From Adineta steineri (lineage: Eukaryota > Rotifera > Eurotatoria > Adinetida > Adinetidae), in the NCBI GenBank assembly GCA_905250115.1, contig CAJNOI010000134.1, positions 29,601-93,600 of the forward strand: a stretch of DNA of 64,000 nt. The letters are read 5' to 3'. Below are positions 37,006 through 48,652 of the stretch, one piece after another (positions within the stretch are counted from its first letter, which is position 1; each line of letters begins with the position of its first letter). Under the pieces are notes generated by a model. That model saw only the letters and a list, made by a program, of their open reading frames with translations. It had not been told where the DNA came from and made no database searches. Made by a program: the position numbers and the translations under genes.

Positions 37006-37570
37006 GATGAGATCTAGAACTAGAAGAAAACAAGTTTGTATGCGTGTGTCGTCAAGACATATCTTCTTTTCTCGTTTTTGTTCATTGAAAGGACGATAAT
37101 AATAACCAATTCCATTCAAATATATAATAGACTATAGTAATATACTGTATGTTAGCGACCTCTGCTTGAATTCATGATAGATCTTTGAATGACAATAGAT
37201 TTTGTTGTAGACAAATGTTAGGATTGCAGAGATAAATGCCTGGAAATTTTATCAAATTACATCAGAAGTTATAGAACCAAGACTAAGGTTGTATATGATG
37301 TTAAGGAATTAATGAAACTTTTTTAAATACAGAATCTGGATTATAGAACAGCATCGGTTGAATAACGTTTGAATTCAGATGATAGACTCAACATAATTAC
37401 ATATGAGTAGCGAGTCTTAAATCTTTGTCTTACAAATTCTCTGAATCAATATCGTAAGTCAAGCAAAAAATGAGTCATCAGTTATTTCATTTAACTATTT
37501 ACAGCAAACAAGTCTGTTCACATCTTACGCAATTTCGTCGAATAATATAAAGAAGAAAAAAAGAAGTATA
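37006..37570. other. Spacer between prefoldin 5 and the tRNA genes
   Basis: Nothing recognisable except the presumed prefoldin leader next to 37005. Confidence 0.45.
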
Positions 37571-37642
37571 TAGCAGCGAGTAGTTTCGATCTACCGACCT
37601 CTGAGTTATGAGCCCAGCACGCTTCCACTGCGCCACGCTGCT
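37571..37642 (-). tRNA. tRNA-Met (CAT), initiator type
   Basis: On the minus strand the gene begins AGCAGCGTGGCGCAGTGGAA and folds into a full cloverleaf. The acceptor stem AGCAGCG pairs with CGCTGCT. The anticodon arm is CTGGG-CTCATAA-CTCAG, anticodon CAT. The T arm contains ATCGAAAC, with A at the position where elongators have T, an initiator feature. Discriminator A is encoded at 37571. The usual three G:C pairs of the initiator anticodon stem include one G.U here. Internal A and B box promoters are present. Confidence 0.92.
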
Positions 37643-37826
37643 GATGATGATCCCTTACTGGATTCATTTCATTAAATGATCAAGAGAAAACTGTCAATAT
37701 ATTGTCATAGTTCTTAGATTTAATTAAAAAAAAAAAGGAAAAAATTTATCATAGCCGATGAGAACCTTATCAAATGTATTTAATGATCTTTAGTGCAGAA
37801 TGATTTTTTGACAAAAAAAAATAATA

Positions 37827-37898
37827 CTCCGCGGCGGGGAATCGAACCCCGGTTTCCCGCGTGACAGGCGGGGATACTAACCACTATACTACCGCGGA
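37827..37898 (-). tRNA. tRNA-Asp (GTC)
   Basis: On the minus strand it starts TCCGCGGTAGTATAGTGGTT and ends CCCCGCCGCGGA, with discriminator G. The acceptor stem pairs perfectly. The anticodon loop is CTGTCAC, giving anticodon GTC. The T loop GGTTCGATTCC is canonical. It has no intron. It lies 184 bases upstream of the initiator tRNA on the same strand. Confidence 0.95.
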
Positions 37899-38770
37899 CG
37901 ATATACCTATGGCACTTATCTTTACATGAATGACCCAAATCAATAATCTAATAGTTTCTACTCTAATTTTTAAATTCAACTGTTACATACTAAATCATGA
38001 ATTTCATCTAGATCTAAGTACATTTATATTAACAATATTTGAATAAAATCTAATTGATGTTGATCTTTCGTCAAACTTTTCTACTTTGGCAAAGTATGCG
38101 TATTATCAGAGTCAAACTGGACATGTATTTATTGCCTTTGATAATAATTCTCTTAGAAGTATTTCATACATTGCTTGTGTTATTATTAATATTAAAGCAC
38201 TGATTTCTTTGTTTGATATTGTATATTAGAGAAAATAATTTGAAATTCTAAACTATTGATACCTGGACTTTCTAGATATTATATTTCAATGGCAACAAAC
38301 CTACGACTCATAATTTCCTATATATATATTTTCTTTTTATATACGTCATCAAGATGACAGGATGAGATATAATAATAATCAACTGTATTGAAATGGAATA
38401 TTCCTACAGATTTTTTTTATTATTGATTTTCTTCTTTGTGTCAATATTAATACATACATGACTATTATCAAGTATCGAATGACGCTAGGGTTCTAACCAG
38501 TCATCATTGTTTTTTTTTCAAACTGAAATCAATATGCTTTTAGTCGTGACTTGAAAAAACAAATATAATTGACATGTTCTTGACAGGTAAATACTTCGAG
38601 ATGAAGCAAAAAAACTATGATTTTAGACGATGACTCATTATTAGGTTCAATAATCCGACATGTTTATCATGTTGCATTGTCGTCATCTGAAGGTAAACTA
38701 GTATAACACATAGAGAGATGTTATAATTTTTTAGTTAGAAAGAACATAATAAAATCAAGAACGGTAACAC
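37899..38770. other. AT-rich spacer upstream of the syntaxin gene
   Basis: No gene or RNA is recognised. A short ATG-led run near 38617 (ILDDDSLLGSI) is not supported by further coding sequence. Confidence 0.45.
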
Positions 38771-40100
38771 ATGGTTAAAGATAGACTACAAGAATTTAAA
38801 GAAAACGTATGATTTTGAAAATTTATATTTCGTTAATTCCTATATTGATCTATTCTTTCATTTAAAGGCTCAAATATATGATGATGGTGAAAGTATTAGT
38901 CTAGTTAATTATTTTGCTATTATCGATATGGAAGAACCATTCATGAATGATTTCTTCAATCGAGTAAGTTTAATTTTTAAATATATATACATAGGAAATT
39001 TTCTTCTATTTTAAAATAGATTGATACACTTCGTAGTACGATCGATAAAATTGCAAAATTAGTTGATGATGTTGATCGTCTTCAACAAGCTATGCTTGCA
39101 CCACAAACATTACCTCGTATGTATACATTACTTTTACTTTTCTTAATCTAAATAGAACACCGATGTCTTTTAGAAACAAAAGATAAATTAGAAAAAACAA
39201 TGATTGAAATAAAACAATTAGGCAATACTATTCGAATAACATTAAAACGTATGATTACATTTTTATCGATATAATTCTAAACTATAATGTTTTTTTATAG
39301 AAATGAAAGAAATTCAAGAAAAAAATAATATAAATAAACGAAAAAATATTCGTCAACGTATAATAGATACTCAAATTGATGCATGTATGAAATATTTTTG
39401 TATAACAATGAATAAATATCATGAATCAGTTTTAACTTATCGTGAAAAATGTAAAGTACGACTTATTCGACAATTAGAAATAGGTTTGAATAGATATTTA
39501 TTATGATTATATTTCCTTTATGTTATTTTTCTAGCTAATATTCAACGAAATGATGATGAAGTAGAAGAAATACTTGAAAAAGGACGTTTAACTTTATTTC
39601 CTGAAGTAAGAAAACAAAATTTTATCATCAATAATCAATTTATAAAATTTTAGATTATTATCGAAATACAAGATGCTAGACAAACATTAAATGAAATGAA
39701 CTTACGTCATCAGGAGTTAATCGAACTTGAAGATAGTATTCAGGAATTACAAAATTTGTTTTATGATTTAGCTTATGTCATATGTGTACAAGTAAGAATA
39801 TTTTTTGAACTTATTTTTTAAAATTAATATTTTTATATCAAAGGGTGATCAAATTAAATCTGCTGAAGGTAAAATAATAAATACAGAAGATAATATAGAA
39901 CAATTCAATACAATTGATCATGTTGAAAGAGTATCTTATTGTTTTCCTGCGAAAGTATGTATTCAAATTCTTCATATATTAAGTAATAATTTGTTTTTAT
40001 TTTAAAGGTATCTCGAAAAAAGCTGGTCTTATCTTTAATCTTAGTATTACCACGATTATTTACACAATGTTTAGGATCTAAAAAATTATCAAATTATTGA
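38771..40100 (+). CDS. Plasma-membrane-type syntaxin (Qa-SNARE) with atypical C-terminus
   Basis: Nine exons fit: 38771-38806, 38868-38963, 39020-39116, 39174-39248, 39301-39483, 39535-39605, 39654-39791, 39844-39954 and 40008-40100 (900 nt, 299 aa). The N-terminal three-helix Habc domain is recognisable (FFNRIDTLRSTIDKIAKLVDD), as are the linker and the Qa-SNARE helix: RHQELIELEDSIQELQNLFYD then VQGDQI, with the zero-layer Gln conserved in VQGDQ. Syntaxins of this type drive vesicle fusion at the cell surface with SNAP-25 and synaptobrevin partners. After the SNARE motif the usual basic-aromatic juxtamembrane stretch is reduced to SRKK, and the membrane anchor LVLSLILVLPRLFTQCLG is short, with Pro and Arg inside. 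Membrane insertion may be weak, or the anchor may be decaying. Confidence 0.85.
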
Positions 40101-40311
40101 TATCGATCTAGTCTCCTTATTTTTCTTTATAGTCAGTGACAATATATGTTCTTTCTTTTCTATTACTATTATTCGGGAAATATAATTCTTAGTTACTTTT
40201 TTGTAATGCATACTAGTAATGAAATCTGTATGTGTATTTTATTCAATAATAATTTATTGAATCTTTCTCATATTCTAAATATGAGATTTCACTGAAATAA
40301 ATAATAATCAA

Positions 40312-40777
40312 CTAACCCTTCGTGGTTGTTTCGGGATCCATCCGGACCCACTCATGAAAGTTTATCGAAAAACTAAATTTTAGCGTCATTAAAGCTTTCC
40401 ATTTGTATAATATAAACATGTAGATGCTTCAGTTTTATTAAGATATGAACGCATTTCGTGCTAAGCACTGTAAGATGGCTCCGTAGTATTAATAAGGATT
40501 GAGCAGAGTCTTTTGAAAATGGCAAATTCTGAAACAACACTGCGTCAGAATAGATGGCAGGAATATCATTATAGTTGTAATGAGGTCCACGAGGACCTCT
40601 AGCTGCATTTTTTCTCTGTTAGGCCTACTCATGATTTCTCATATGGGTAGTGTGTACCAGCAAAAGACTAGAGATTAGATTTGAGAACCGATCGGAAACA
40701 GAAACTTCTAAGAGAAAATTTAGTAAAAAGCTGCGAAGTGGGTCCTCTTGGACCCCACAACATCAACAGAGGATTAA
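40312..40777. mobile_element. Non-autonomous piggyBac-like remnant
   Basis: The left end (CTAACCCTTCGTGGTTGTTT and on to GGATCCATCCGGACCCACTC) and the reversed right end (TTAATCCTCTGTTGATGTTG then GGGGTCC, GGACCCACTTC) align as imperfect terminal inverted repeats of about 40 bp. TTAA is intact at the right end (40774-40777) and mutated to CTAA at the left. Internal palindromes GAGGTCC-ACGA-GGACCTC and GTGGGTCC-TCTT-GGACCCCAC are typical of this superfamily's subterminal regions. No transposase reading frame is present in the roughly 466 bp. Confidence 0.55.
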
Positions 40778-41065
40778 AAATAAACTTGTTTCATCTGTAA
40801 CTGAAAAGCGAAGATGTTGATAACAAATATTTCCGTTATATTGAAGATCAATATCTCAGTCTTTTCATCGGACTTATCTCTCTCTCTATTGGCTATTATT
40901 TTATCAAGTCGATAGTTTTTACTGTTAGATTTGTCTCTATTATTTTATTGATTAGAGAATTAAAAAAAAACGTATATAATATTTATAAAATTTTATCACA
41001 ATTTAAATTGTGCAAAGTATTAGTCAAGTAGAACTTGATATCACCAGAAAAAAACACGTATAGGA

Positions 41066-43785
41066 TTAAAATCTACGATGTTCCCATACGTCTTCTAATG
41101 CTTTTGTCGAGATTATACTTGGTTGTTCGATGTACGGAATTTTTGTGTTCTTTCTTCCAATCAACATCAATTTTGTTTGATTTTCTTGTCGACTTTGTAG
41201 GAATTCTTTTCGTTGATAAATTAATGTTGGATTATTTATTAAGAATACAGCAAGAAGCCATTTATGTTTTGCTTTTGATAATCGTTTTGTTGTTGTTGGA
41301 TAAAGATGATCACGAAGAAGATGACTAACAAAACAAAGTAAAACAGGATGTCGATGAGCACATTCTATATGAATTAATCCACAATATGAATTAAAACCAG
41401 CATCCATAGTTTCTAATTTTCTACCCAATGGTGCATAATCCAATCGGCACATGTAAATGATACCACCACCAATACTTTTCAATATACGCATGATAGCAGC
41501 AATAAAACCCAGAAAAGCATCGAGAAAAAAATTAAAATAGATATATACCATAAAACTTCGTCGATTATTAACTGATAAAACTTCACCAGCATGTTGTAGA
41601 AATACAATTTGTCCCAAAGTTTTATTTAAATATAATTTAAATGTTGTAAAAAGTACGAAAGGAATTAATCCCTTGAGTCCTCGTTCAATAAGTCTTGCAT
41701 TTCCAAAAGTAAGAAATCCATCAATAACTAGTACTATAAGAACAGCAAAAAATATCAAAACTATATAACCTATTACAAGATAACCAATTAAATATCCAGC
41801 GAAATGAAAATAGCCAGTTATACAACTAACATTTCGGGATGGATTACGACCTGGTATTTCAGAATGATTACCACGAAATGCTTGTATAAGATTTCGTCGA
41901 ATACTTGCAAGCATAACTAATATTTGTACAATGATTATAATCAATGCAATAATAACACCAATTATATATGATCGAGTAAGATTCGGTATAGGAAAATCCG
42001 ACGGTGTATCTTCATCATATATCACGTCAGGCTCTGATGGTAATACAACTCCAGCAAGGAAATTAGCACCATCTTGAAAACCTTTTTGGGCTGCATCAAG
42101 TTTTGGAAGAACTTGAATGTAAGCCTATTTATTTTACAGAAAAAATATTAAATTACTAAATAATTAAATAACTTACGTTAACAGTAATAAAGAAAAGTAG
42201 TAGAAAAGCTGATGCATAGACACAGACTACACGAGACGAGAAACGAAAATCATCTCGCCATGCATAGATTTTTCGTAAAATTTGATTAAATCGATTCTTT
42301 GGTGGTTGTATAGGAACTATTCCTAATAATTTTTTAACATATCGTGATTCAGCTGAATGTGGTAAAGATGAATATAAAAGATCTTTTTGTTCACGTGTCA
42401 GTTGTCTGTCAGTAGGATGTCGATGTCGAATTCGTTTTAATAATAACATAGGTAATTTAACACTAATATAAGCAAGACATATATAAGGAGGAATATCAGT
42501 CAATAGTTGAACAAATAATAATTTTGATCCTGTACCATAATAAGTCAATTTAATCTCTGTATTTGTACTGTCAGTTTTATTAAATGCTTCTTCTGTTAGA
42601 TAGAAACTATTTCGACAAAGACCGGTATAAACAATAGATACACTGAAATCTAACCATACATATAAAGTAGCACAAGCTAAACTGAAACAATTATCAATAT
42701 AGACAGCAGCCAAAATTGGATAACGTCGAAAGCCAATGATAAAGACTCGTATTATCTGGAATAGATAACTCACTATGACACCTATAATAAAGCAGATAGA
42801 ATACAATAAATTATTATATATTTAAATAACGAACCTCTACCACTTGATGGACGATTTCCAGCTATGAGTTCCGTTACAATATCTAATAATTCATCGGCAA
42901 ATACAGCAAATATGACTGCTGCTAATGTTCGTTTAACATGACCGAAAAAATCTAATGGTATTGGAATACCTAAATAACCTTTACAATGTTTGTTTCGTTG
43001 AAATGAAGTACGTTTTGTTGTTATTATAAACAATACAATAAGTAGACAAGCAGCCGGAAAAGTAAAAAGATTGAATTCAGCTCTTAAATCAATAATTCGA
43101 CAAACTGATGGACGTATATAAAAAACTGATTGATTTTTTAGAAATTTATCAACAATTTCTTCATGAATAGGTTTTATAGTAAACCATTTAGCAATAAGAG
43201 TACCTGCTGCAACTATAAGAGTCAAAATACCAGTAATCCATGATAAAATCCGACGAGAAGGATCAAGTACAGTGATCGGTACTGTAGGAAATTTTCGAGT
43301 GAAAATTGGAATTTTTTCTCTAGAAATTATTTATAAATTAAAAAACAGAAAATGATAAGAAACTAGACTCACGTTTGTTCATTTTTTGGTAGTTTACGGT
43401 TTTTCATGATACGACGAAACAATAGCATTCCATAAAAAAATACTAACAAAATAAATACCAGAACTCCTAGTGCTATAACCTGTTGACCACTATTTGATAC
43501 TACAAGATAGAGTAAAAAGAAAGCATGAATATTAGATTTACAAGGATCATTTTTCTCACATTCATCACATCTTGTTCCATTCCACCAAAATTTGCAAAGA
43601 CATTTTGTGTCACCTGTTGTCGTATCTCGACAATAGCCATATCGACCGCATGGATTATACACAGAACAATCTGTAATTTATAAAGTTCAATTAGTTAATT
43701 TCTTTAAATGATTTTGATACTTACTAAGCCTGAGTATTACAGGGGTCGTTGTGACATCTTCATCGCTTGATGCATCACTTTCCAT
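41066..43785 (-). CDS. STRA6-like multi-pass receptor with an N-terminal EGF-like domain
   Basis: Five exons, 43785-43725, 43670-43373, 43319-42835, 42781-42177 and 42124-41066, total 2508 nt (835 aa). The short N-terminus is acidic, then an EGF-like module (CSVYNPCGRYGYC then CLCKFWWNGTRCDEC) precedes the first membrane helix (VIALGVLVFILLVFFYGMLL). About nine further hydrophobic segments follow. The C-terminal part holds the best family match: CRLDYAPLGRKLETMDAGFN, YCGLIHIECAHRHPVLLCF, as in STRA6-type proteins. Vertebrate STRA6 moves retinol from serum retinol-binding protein across the plasma membrane; the ligand in rotifers is unknown. The third donor is GTTCGT, a weak site chosen because it alone keeps frame. 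The EGF-STRA6 fusion is unusual compared with the vertebrate receptor. Confidence 0.8.
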
Positions 43786-45510
43786 CGAGAATAATATTAT
43801 AAAATATGTCCTGTTTTTTTCTTTTGATCGCTTTAAAAATATGTACTGTAATTTAATCCGTAAACCTTTATTTTTGCCTGATATTTGAGACACGTCCTTC
43901 TTGCACACTTTAAAATCGTCATGTCATTTATTTTTTCTTCTTCTTATTCATATATAACGACAACAAGAGCTATATATATATTGATGTTTTTTTCATTTAT
44001 TTTATTTTTGTTAGCATTGTGAGAAAGAAATAAAGAAAAATCTATGTTTGTTCACGTGATGATCAAGATAAGTAGTGAATTGAAAAGAAAAATAGGAATA
44101 TTCTTCAAACTCAATCAAATATTACTTTAAATTACTTGTTGTTGGGAACGTGCCAGATACACATATATTTGAGAAAAAGGGAAAGAACTTCATAATATAT
44201 GTCAAAACTTTATCAAATACTATCGATTAATCATATGGAATAGATGTATACTTTACAGATATCTGATTACGTATTTGTAAGTCATTGTGAAGAAAATGAA
44301 TATTGAAACAGCTCGATATACAAGGATTAGTTTTTATATTTTTACAGGCAGTTCATGGAGCATCTACTTCAAACTTTCAAAAGCTTGTTTTTGTAAAAGA
44401 TAAATATGTATGTCATATGACCCATATATCGTAATATTTATTTTACGCACGTGTACTACCCTAATAGTAATTAAATTGCTTTGTCGTTCGTATTTATCCA
44501 TGCATTTAAATTGTATGAGCAATCTCAAATACACGCAATGATCATTATTTATTTCGATGTTTTGTAATTACTCTCATTGTTATGTGTGCTTTTGTATAGA
44601 TTCTTTATGTTTTGACTTGAATGAATAATCTTCAATGTTTCATCAACAATACAAAATGGAAAAAAAAGGTTTTTCTTATAAAAATTTCAGTTTAATATTT
44701 AAAAAAATTCTTTTTATTTTCCTCTTGATCTATACTATATTCGTATTTTTTCAAATCATTATTCATTATTGAGACAGATTATGCTTTTTCGTTCAATACC
44801 TTTGCCAAACTGCTCTATTGTAAATTCAAATTCGTCTAGAGAAAATATGCCTGCTACTTTGAAGTATTCTCTTTAGAAAATTCTATAAAGTATCCGAATT
44901 TCTGATAAAGACAGCACTGTGGTTTTTATACTGATTATAACTTTGTTTGAAAATTTATCGGATGCTTGCTTTCGTCTGACGGTGACAACCCAAGAAAAAA
45001 ACCATAATTAATTTACTAGATATAGTTTTTCCAATAATTCATACATTTCATTTGTACATTATGGTTTTGTAATTATACTTAAATGATTCTAATATGAAAA
45101 ATCTTATTATTCATATTGAAAAAAAATATATACTAATTGTATTTAGTGTAAGATGTTCTTCAATAGATGAACATTATAATACAAATGATTTACATTAAAT
45201 TGAAAAGTAATAGCAGTAAAAATTATGTACACTATTTTTTTATTATTCTTTTCTCCCAACAACAACAACAACAACAACAGTGATGAAGCATGATTTCATT
45301 ATTATCTACGAAAAAAAACCCTAGCAAGAGCAATAACAAAAATTTCATTTGTTCTTTATCTCTGCCACATATTTCACAACAAAACTAGATAAGATATAAA
45401 TATAACAGACCACAAAAAACTTTCTCGATTATAAAGTAAGCATAATAAAATTTGAAAATAAACTTTTTCTTATTAAACATATCAGTATAGTTTATATTTA
45501 ATTTTTAATA
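43786..45510. other. AT-rich spacer between divergent genes
   Basis: No gene is recognised. A CAA microsatellite (about seven units) lies at 45258-45280. Confidence 0.45.
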
Positions 45511-46325
45511 ATGCTGCGGGGGCCCAACCAAAATCAATTATCAAGTGATGATGAGAATATTCCTGAAACAAAAATACAAAGAAGAGTACGTATGTTAGGT
45601 ATGTTAAATATTTTCTATTTACAAATAAATAAAATAATCTTGAATTTATAGAATTCTATGCCACTGTTAAAGACACAGAACTTAAAGAAATAATTAATAG
45701 TCAAAATTGTTGTTCAACAATAGATGTATCATGTCAAAAATTAGATGATTCTAATATGGCAACTGTAATTAAGTATGGTATTAATGAAAAAAAATGTAAA
45801 AGTCTTAATTTATGGGGAAACCGATTTACATATAAAAGTATTACAATTCTTGCAAATGTATTAGGAGGCAATACAACATTAAGAGAACTGGATTTATCAC
45901 ATAATCTTTTAACAGATCAAGGTGTTGAGATAATATCACATTTTCTTTCATTAAATACATGTGCAATTAAAGATCTTGATCTTTCCGGAAATGATATTAC
46001 AGATAACGGGGCTCAGTATCTAGCTAATATGCTTACAAAAAATCAAACACTTAAATTTTTATCATTAAATAAAAATCAAATAACTGATTATGGTTTAAGT
46101 TTATTAGTTAAGGCAGTTAAAAATAACAATAATAAACTTACAGTTTTAAAACTTGAATCAAATCCAGATATAACTCCAAATGGTGTTGAACATGCTATTA
46201 ATGAATTGAAAGAAAATAAAATATTACAAGATATTTATTTCAAACATTGTAAACTTGATGATTCAGACAAAAAAAATTTTGAAGAAAATGCTGCATTAAA
46301 AACTGGATTTTATGTTATTATCTAA
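45511..46325 (+). CDS. Leucine-rich repeat protein (ribonuclease-inhibitor type)
   Basis: Two exons, 45511-45598 and 45652-46325, give 253 aa. After a short acidic leader there are five or six 28-residue RI-type repeats: KSLNLWGNRFTYKSITIL, RELDLSHNLLTDQGVEII, KDLDLSGNDITDNGAQYL, KFLSLNKNQITDYGLSLL and VLKLESNPDITPNGVEHA. No signal peptide, NACHT or other effector domain is present. The protein should form a small cytosolic horseshoe used for protein binding. Similar NLRC3- or tropomodulin-like LRR fragments are common in bdelloids and I cannot name an orthologue. The N-terminal half (VRMLEFYATVKDTELKEI) has no known domain. Confidence 0.82.
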
Positions 46326-46680
46326 TAAAATGATCTTCCACGTATATTCTTTTTTTTGTCTTTATTGATTATTTATTTTATTGATTGAATTTTATAGTTT
46401 TTAATACAGTATTTTTTTTCAACCAATTGATTGAACAAAAATGCTAACAATCCCCTTGGTCGTTTTTTTTTCTTCTTGTGTTGTATATCATATAATAAAT
46501 TCAAAAGAATAGAAAAAGAAATATGCATTGTACACAAAATGAAGTCGATTCACTTACTGGGATAAAAACTTTCATTCGTTGAGTTGTCAAGCAAGAATAT
46601 TTAAAGTTTAATATAAAAAAAGAATCGATAGTCGTTAGCAACAATTTATATACTATTTCATCATTCATTCGAAAAATAAA
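46326..46680. other. Short AT-rich spacer
   Basis: Nothing recognisable. Confidence 0.4.
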
Positions 46681-47301
46681 ATGGTTGTAAAGTATAATAC
46701 ATGCAATCTTGCATTAATTTCTCTCTCAGTAATCTTTGGAGCAATTGCATTATTGTTAGCTTGTGTTGGAATTGGTTCATCGAATTGGCAAACTACATCG
46801 ACTAATACAACAACTGGACAAACGTATATTGATAGGGTTGCTAATTTTTTCTATGCTTGCCGTTTAAATCTAACTGGTGATGCGCAATGTGGACAACGTA
46901 GTAGTGATCATAATGATATACAATATTATATAATTAATTTAACAGGAAATTCAACTGAATGGAATTTACATTTAAATTTTGCGGCTGGTCTTTCGATTAT
47001 TGGTATTATTTTTATCTTTATTGGAACAATTACTAATCTTCTGATGTTTTTTGGTGATCGATCAACATGGATATATTTAATTGCACCAACATTTCTTTTT
47101 AATGCATGTCTTTTTATGCTTGCCGGATTAGCTGAAGGTGCACGTGTACTTCTATACAATGGTTATTCGGCTAGTTTATATGAAGTAGCACATGTATTTA
47201 TTATATTTAGTTTATTAACTAGTGCTATAGCTGCTGGTTGCTTACACGATCGTCCTCTTTATACTCAAGCACATAAAAAACTAAAAAGAATAAAAAAATG
47301 A
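46681..47301 (+). CDS. Four-TM claudin/PMP22-like membrane protein
   Basis: An intron-free frame of 206 aa. Four hydrophobic segments are clear: residues about 10-32 (LISLSVIFGAIALLLACVGI), 100-122 (FAAGLSIIGIIFIFIGTITN), 130-150 (WIYLIAPTFLFNACLFMLAG) and 165-188 (VAHVFIIFSLLTSAIAAGCL). The first extracellular loop has the W...C...C arrangement of the claudin superfamily (SNWQT, FYACRL, AQCGQR), plus several N-glycosylation sites. The tail is basic (HKKLKRIKK). Family members form cell junctions or act as channel-associated proteins; the pattern-level match does not identify which. The start follows an A-rich leader. Confidence 0.65.
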   Translation: MVVKYNTCNLALISLSVIFGAIALLLACVGIGSSNWQTTSTNTTTGQTYIDRVANFFYACRLNLTGDAQCGQRSSDHNDIQYYIINLTGNSTEWNLHLNFAAGLSIIGIIFIFIGTITNLLMFFGDRSTWIYLIAPTFLFNACLFMLAGLAEGARVLLYNGYSASLYEVAHVFIIFSLLTSAIAAGCLHDRPLYTQAHKKLKRIKK

Positions 47302-47430
47302 ATTATTATTACTAGAGACGCATATATTGCATTATATTATTATTCCAATACTTAATAAAACTGTTTGATTTTCTATACTTTTGTTTAAAACTAAAAATAA
47401 TTTAAATTAATGAGTAACCGCTTAAAATAA

Positions 47431-47572
47431 TCAAATATGTATTTTTATGGTTGAAGACGAGAATATTGTTATTAAATATCGACGTTTCGAATATTTCTAT
47501 GTGTTCATCTAGTGGACCAAGACACAAATAAGAACAATATTTCGTCTTCAACTACAAAAAATACATATTTGA
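47431..47572. mobile_element. 142-bp foldback MITE
   Basis: TCAAATATGTATTTTT...GTTGAAGACGA...ATATTGTT on the left is repeated inverted on the right, about 40 bp with few mismatches. The flanks TAAAATAA and TAAAATTA could be an 8-bp target duplication with one change, which would fit a hAT-type origin. The loop contains ATCGACGTTTCGA. No coding sequence. Confidence 0.65.
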
Positions 47573-48340
47573 TAAAATTAATATACCAGCATATAATACT
47601 TTATTGTAATAGAAATTTAAATTCTTTCTGCTGTTAATATAATTTCAAGGTTAAATTTTCATCGATCTTTACATGAGTTACGACTTCATGTTTTACTAAT
47701 ATCAAATCTCGATCGTATTTTTGAACTGTCGATCGATATAATTCTTATAAAAGACAGTTAAACTTAACATGTGTATAAATGTGTGTAAGTCTCACAAAAA
47801 TATACAACATCCTATGTAAGATTTTATATCACAATTTACGGTAGTTGAAAAGAAAATGAGCCATCGTTAACGTAGGAATAACAAGTAATAGAATTTAATA
47901 ATCTATTTGATCATGTTTTTCGTTCGTGGTGTATTTTTCGAATATTTTCTTAATAATAAGAAAATTTTTTCTGTCATACTGTATAATTGTGTACTTACAA
48001 TCAGCTGTGACATTTCTTTCTTAAGTGCATCTTTATCGTAATAGTGTAATATATATGATTTTCTTTTATGTCACAGGGACGAAGTTCGTCCATGACAACG
48101 CAGCGTGAGGACAAACTACACACTTCATTACTTAAATAAAGTAATACAATATATACATATAGACAGTATATACCGTATGGTTTAAATCTCTATTGTTTGA
48201 TAATAGTTTCCGCTAAAAATAAATATTAACCCTTATAACAGAATGATTTACTATAAAATTAGATATTATCCTGTAATTATTTGAAATTTTCTTCGTCAAG
48301 TTTACGATAACTTTGTACTATATTTATGAGAATATGTTGA
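47573..48340. other. AT-rich spacer
   Basis: No gene, RNA or element is recognised between the MITE and the TCAGTA array. Confidence 0.4.
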
Positions 48341-48652
48341 GCGGTCAGTAAAATAATCGAAATATCAGTAAATATATCAATTGGTCAGTTTTCAAAAAAA
48401 TCAGTAAACAATTCAAAAGTGATCAGTAGATTTTGTGGAAGCAGCAGTGAAAAAATATGATTTTTGTCAGTAAAAAAAGGAAAGTAGACCATCTTTGCAC
48501 AAGTTTATATTTTTTTACTTTCTATTCCATCTTATTTACTGATCGTTTAAATTTTATTATGGACCTATCAAATTAATTACTGACCATTCAATAATTCTAC
48601 TGATTTTTGAATTTTTCGTTTTACTGACCGTTTCTATCATTCTACTGACCAC
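48341..48652. repeat. Two-sided array of GGTCAGTA words
   Basis: Six or seven TCAGTA-type words lie in direct orientation between about 48344 and 48478, roughly every 18-23 bases. Five or six TACTGA/TACTGACC words, the reverse complement, lie between about 48536 and 48650. The whole forms a degenerate inverted structure of about 310 bp with a central unpaired part (48480-48530). It may be the subterminal regions of a short transposable element or an array of protein-binding sites. Confidence 0.6.

Noticed and set aside
37001-37119. N-terminal extension of prefoldin 5 to an ATG at 37119
   Set aside because: The extra 38 residues have no prefoldin similarity; the ATG at 37005 gives the normal family length.
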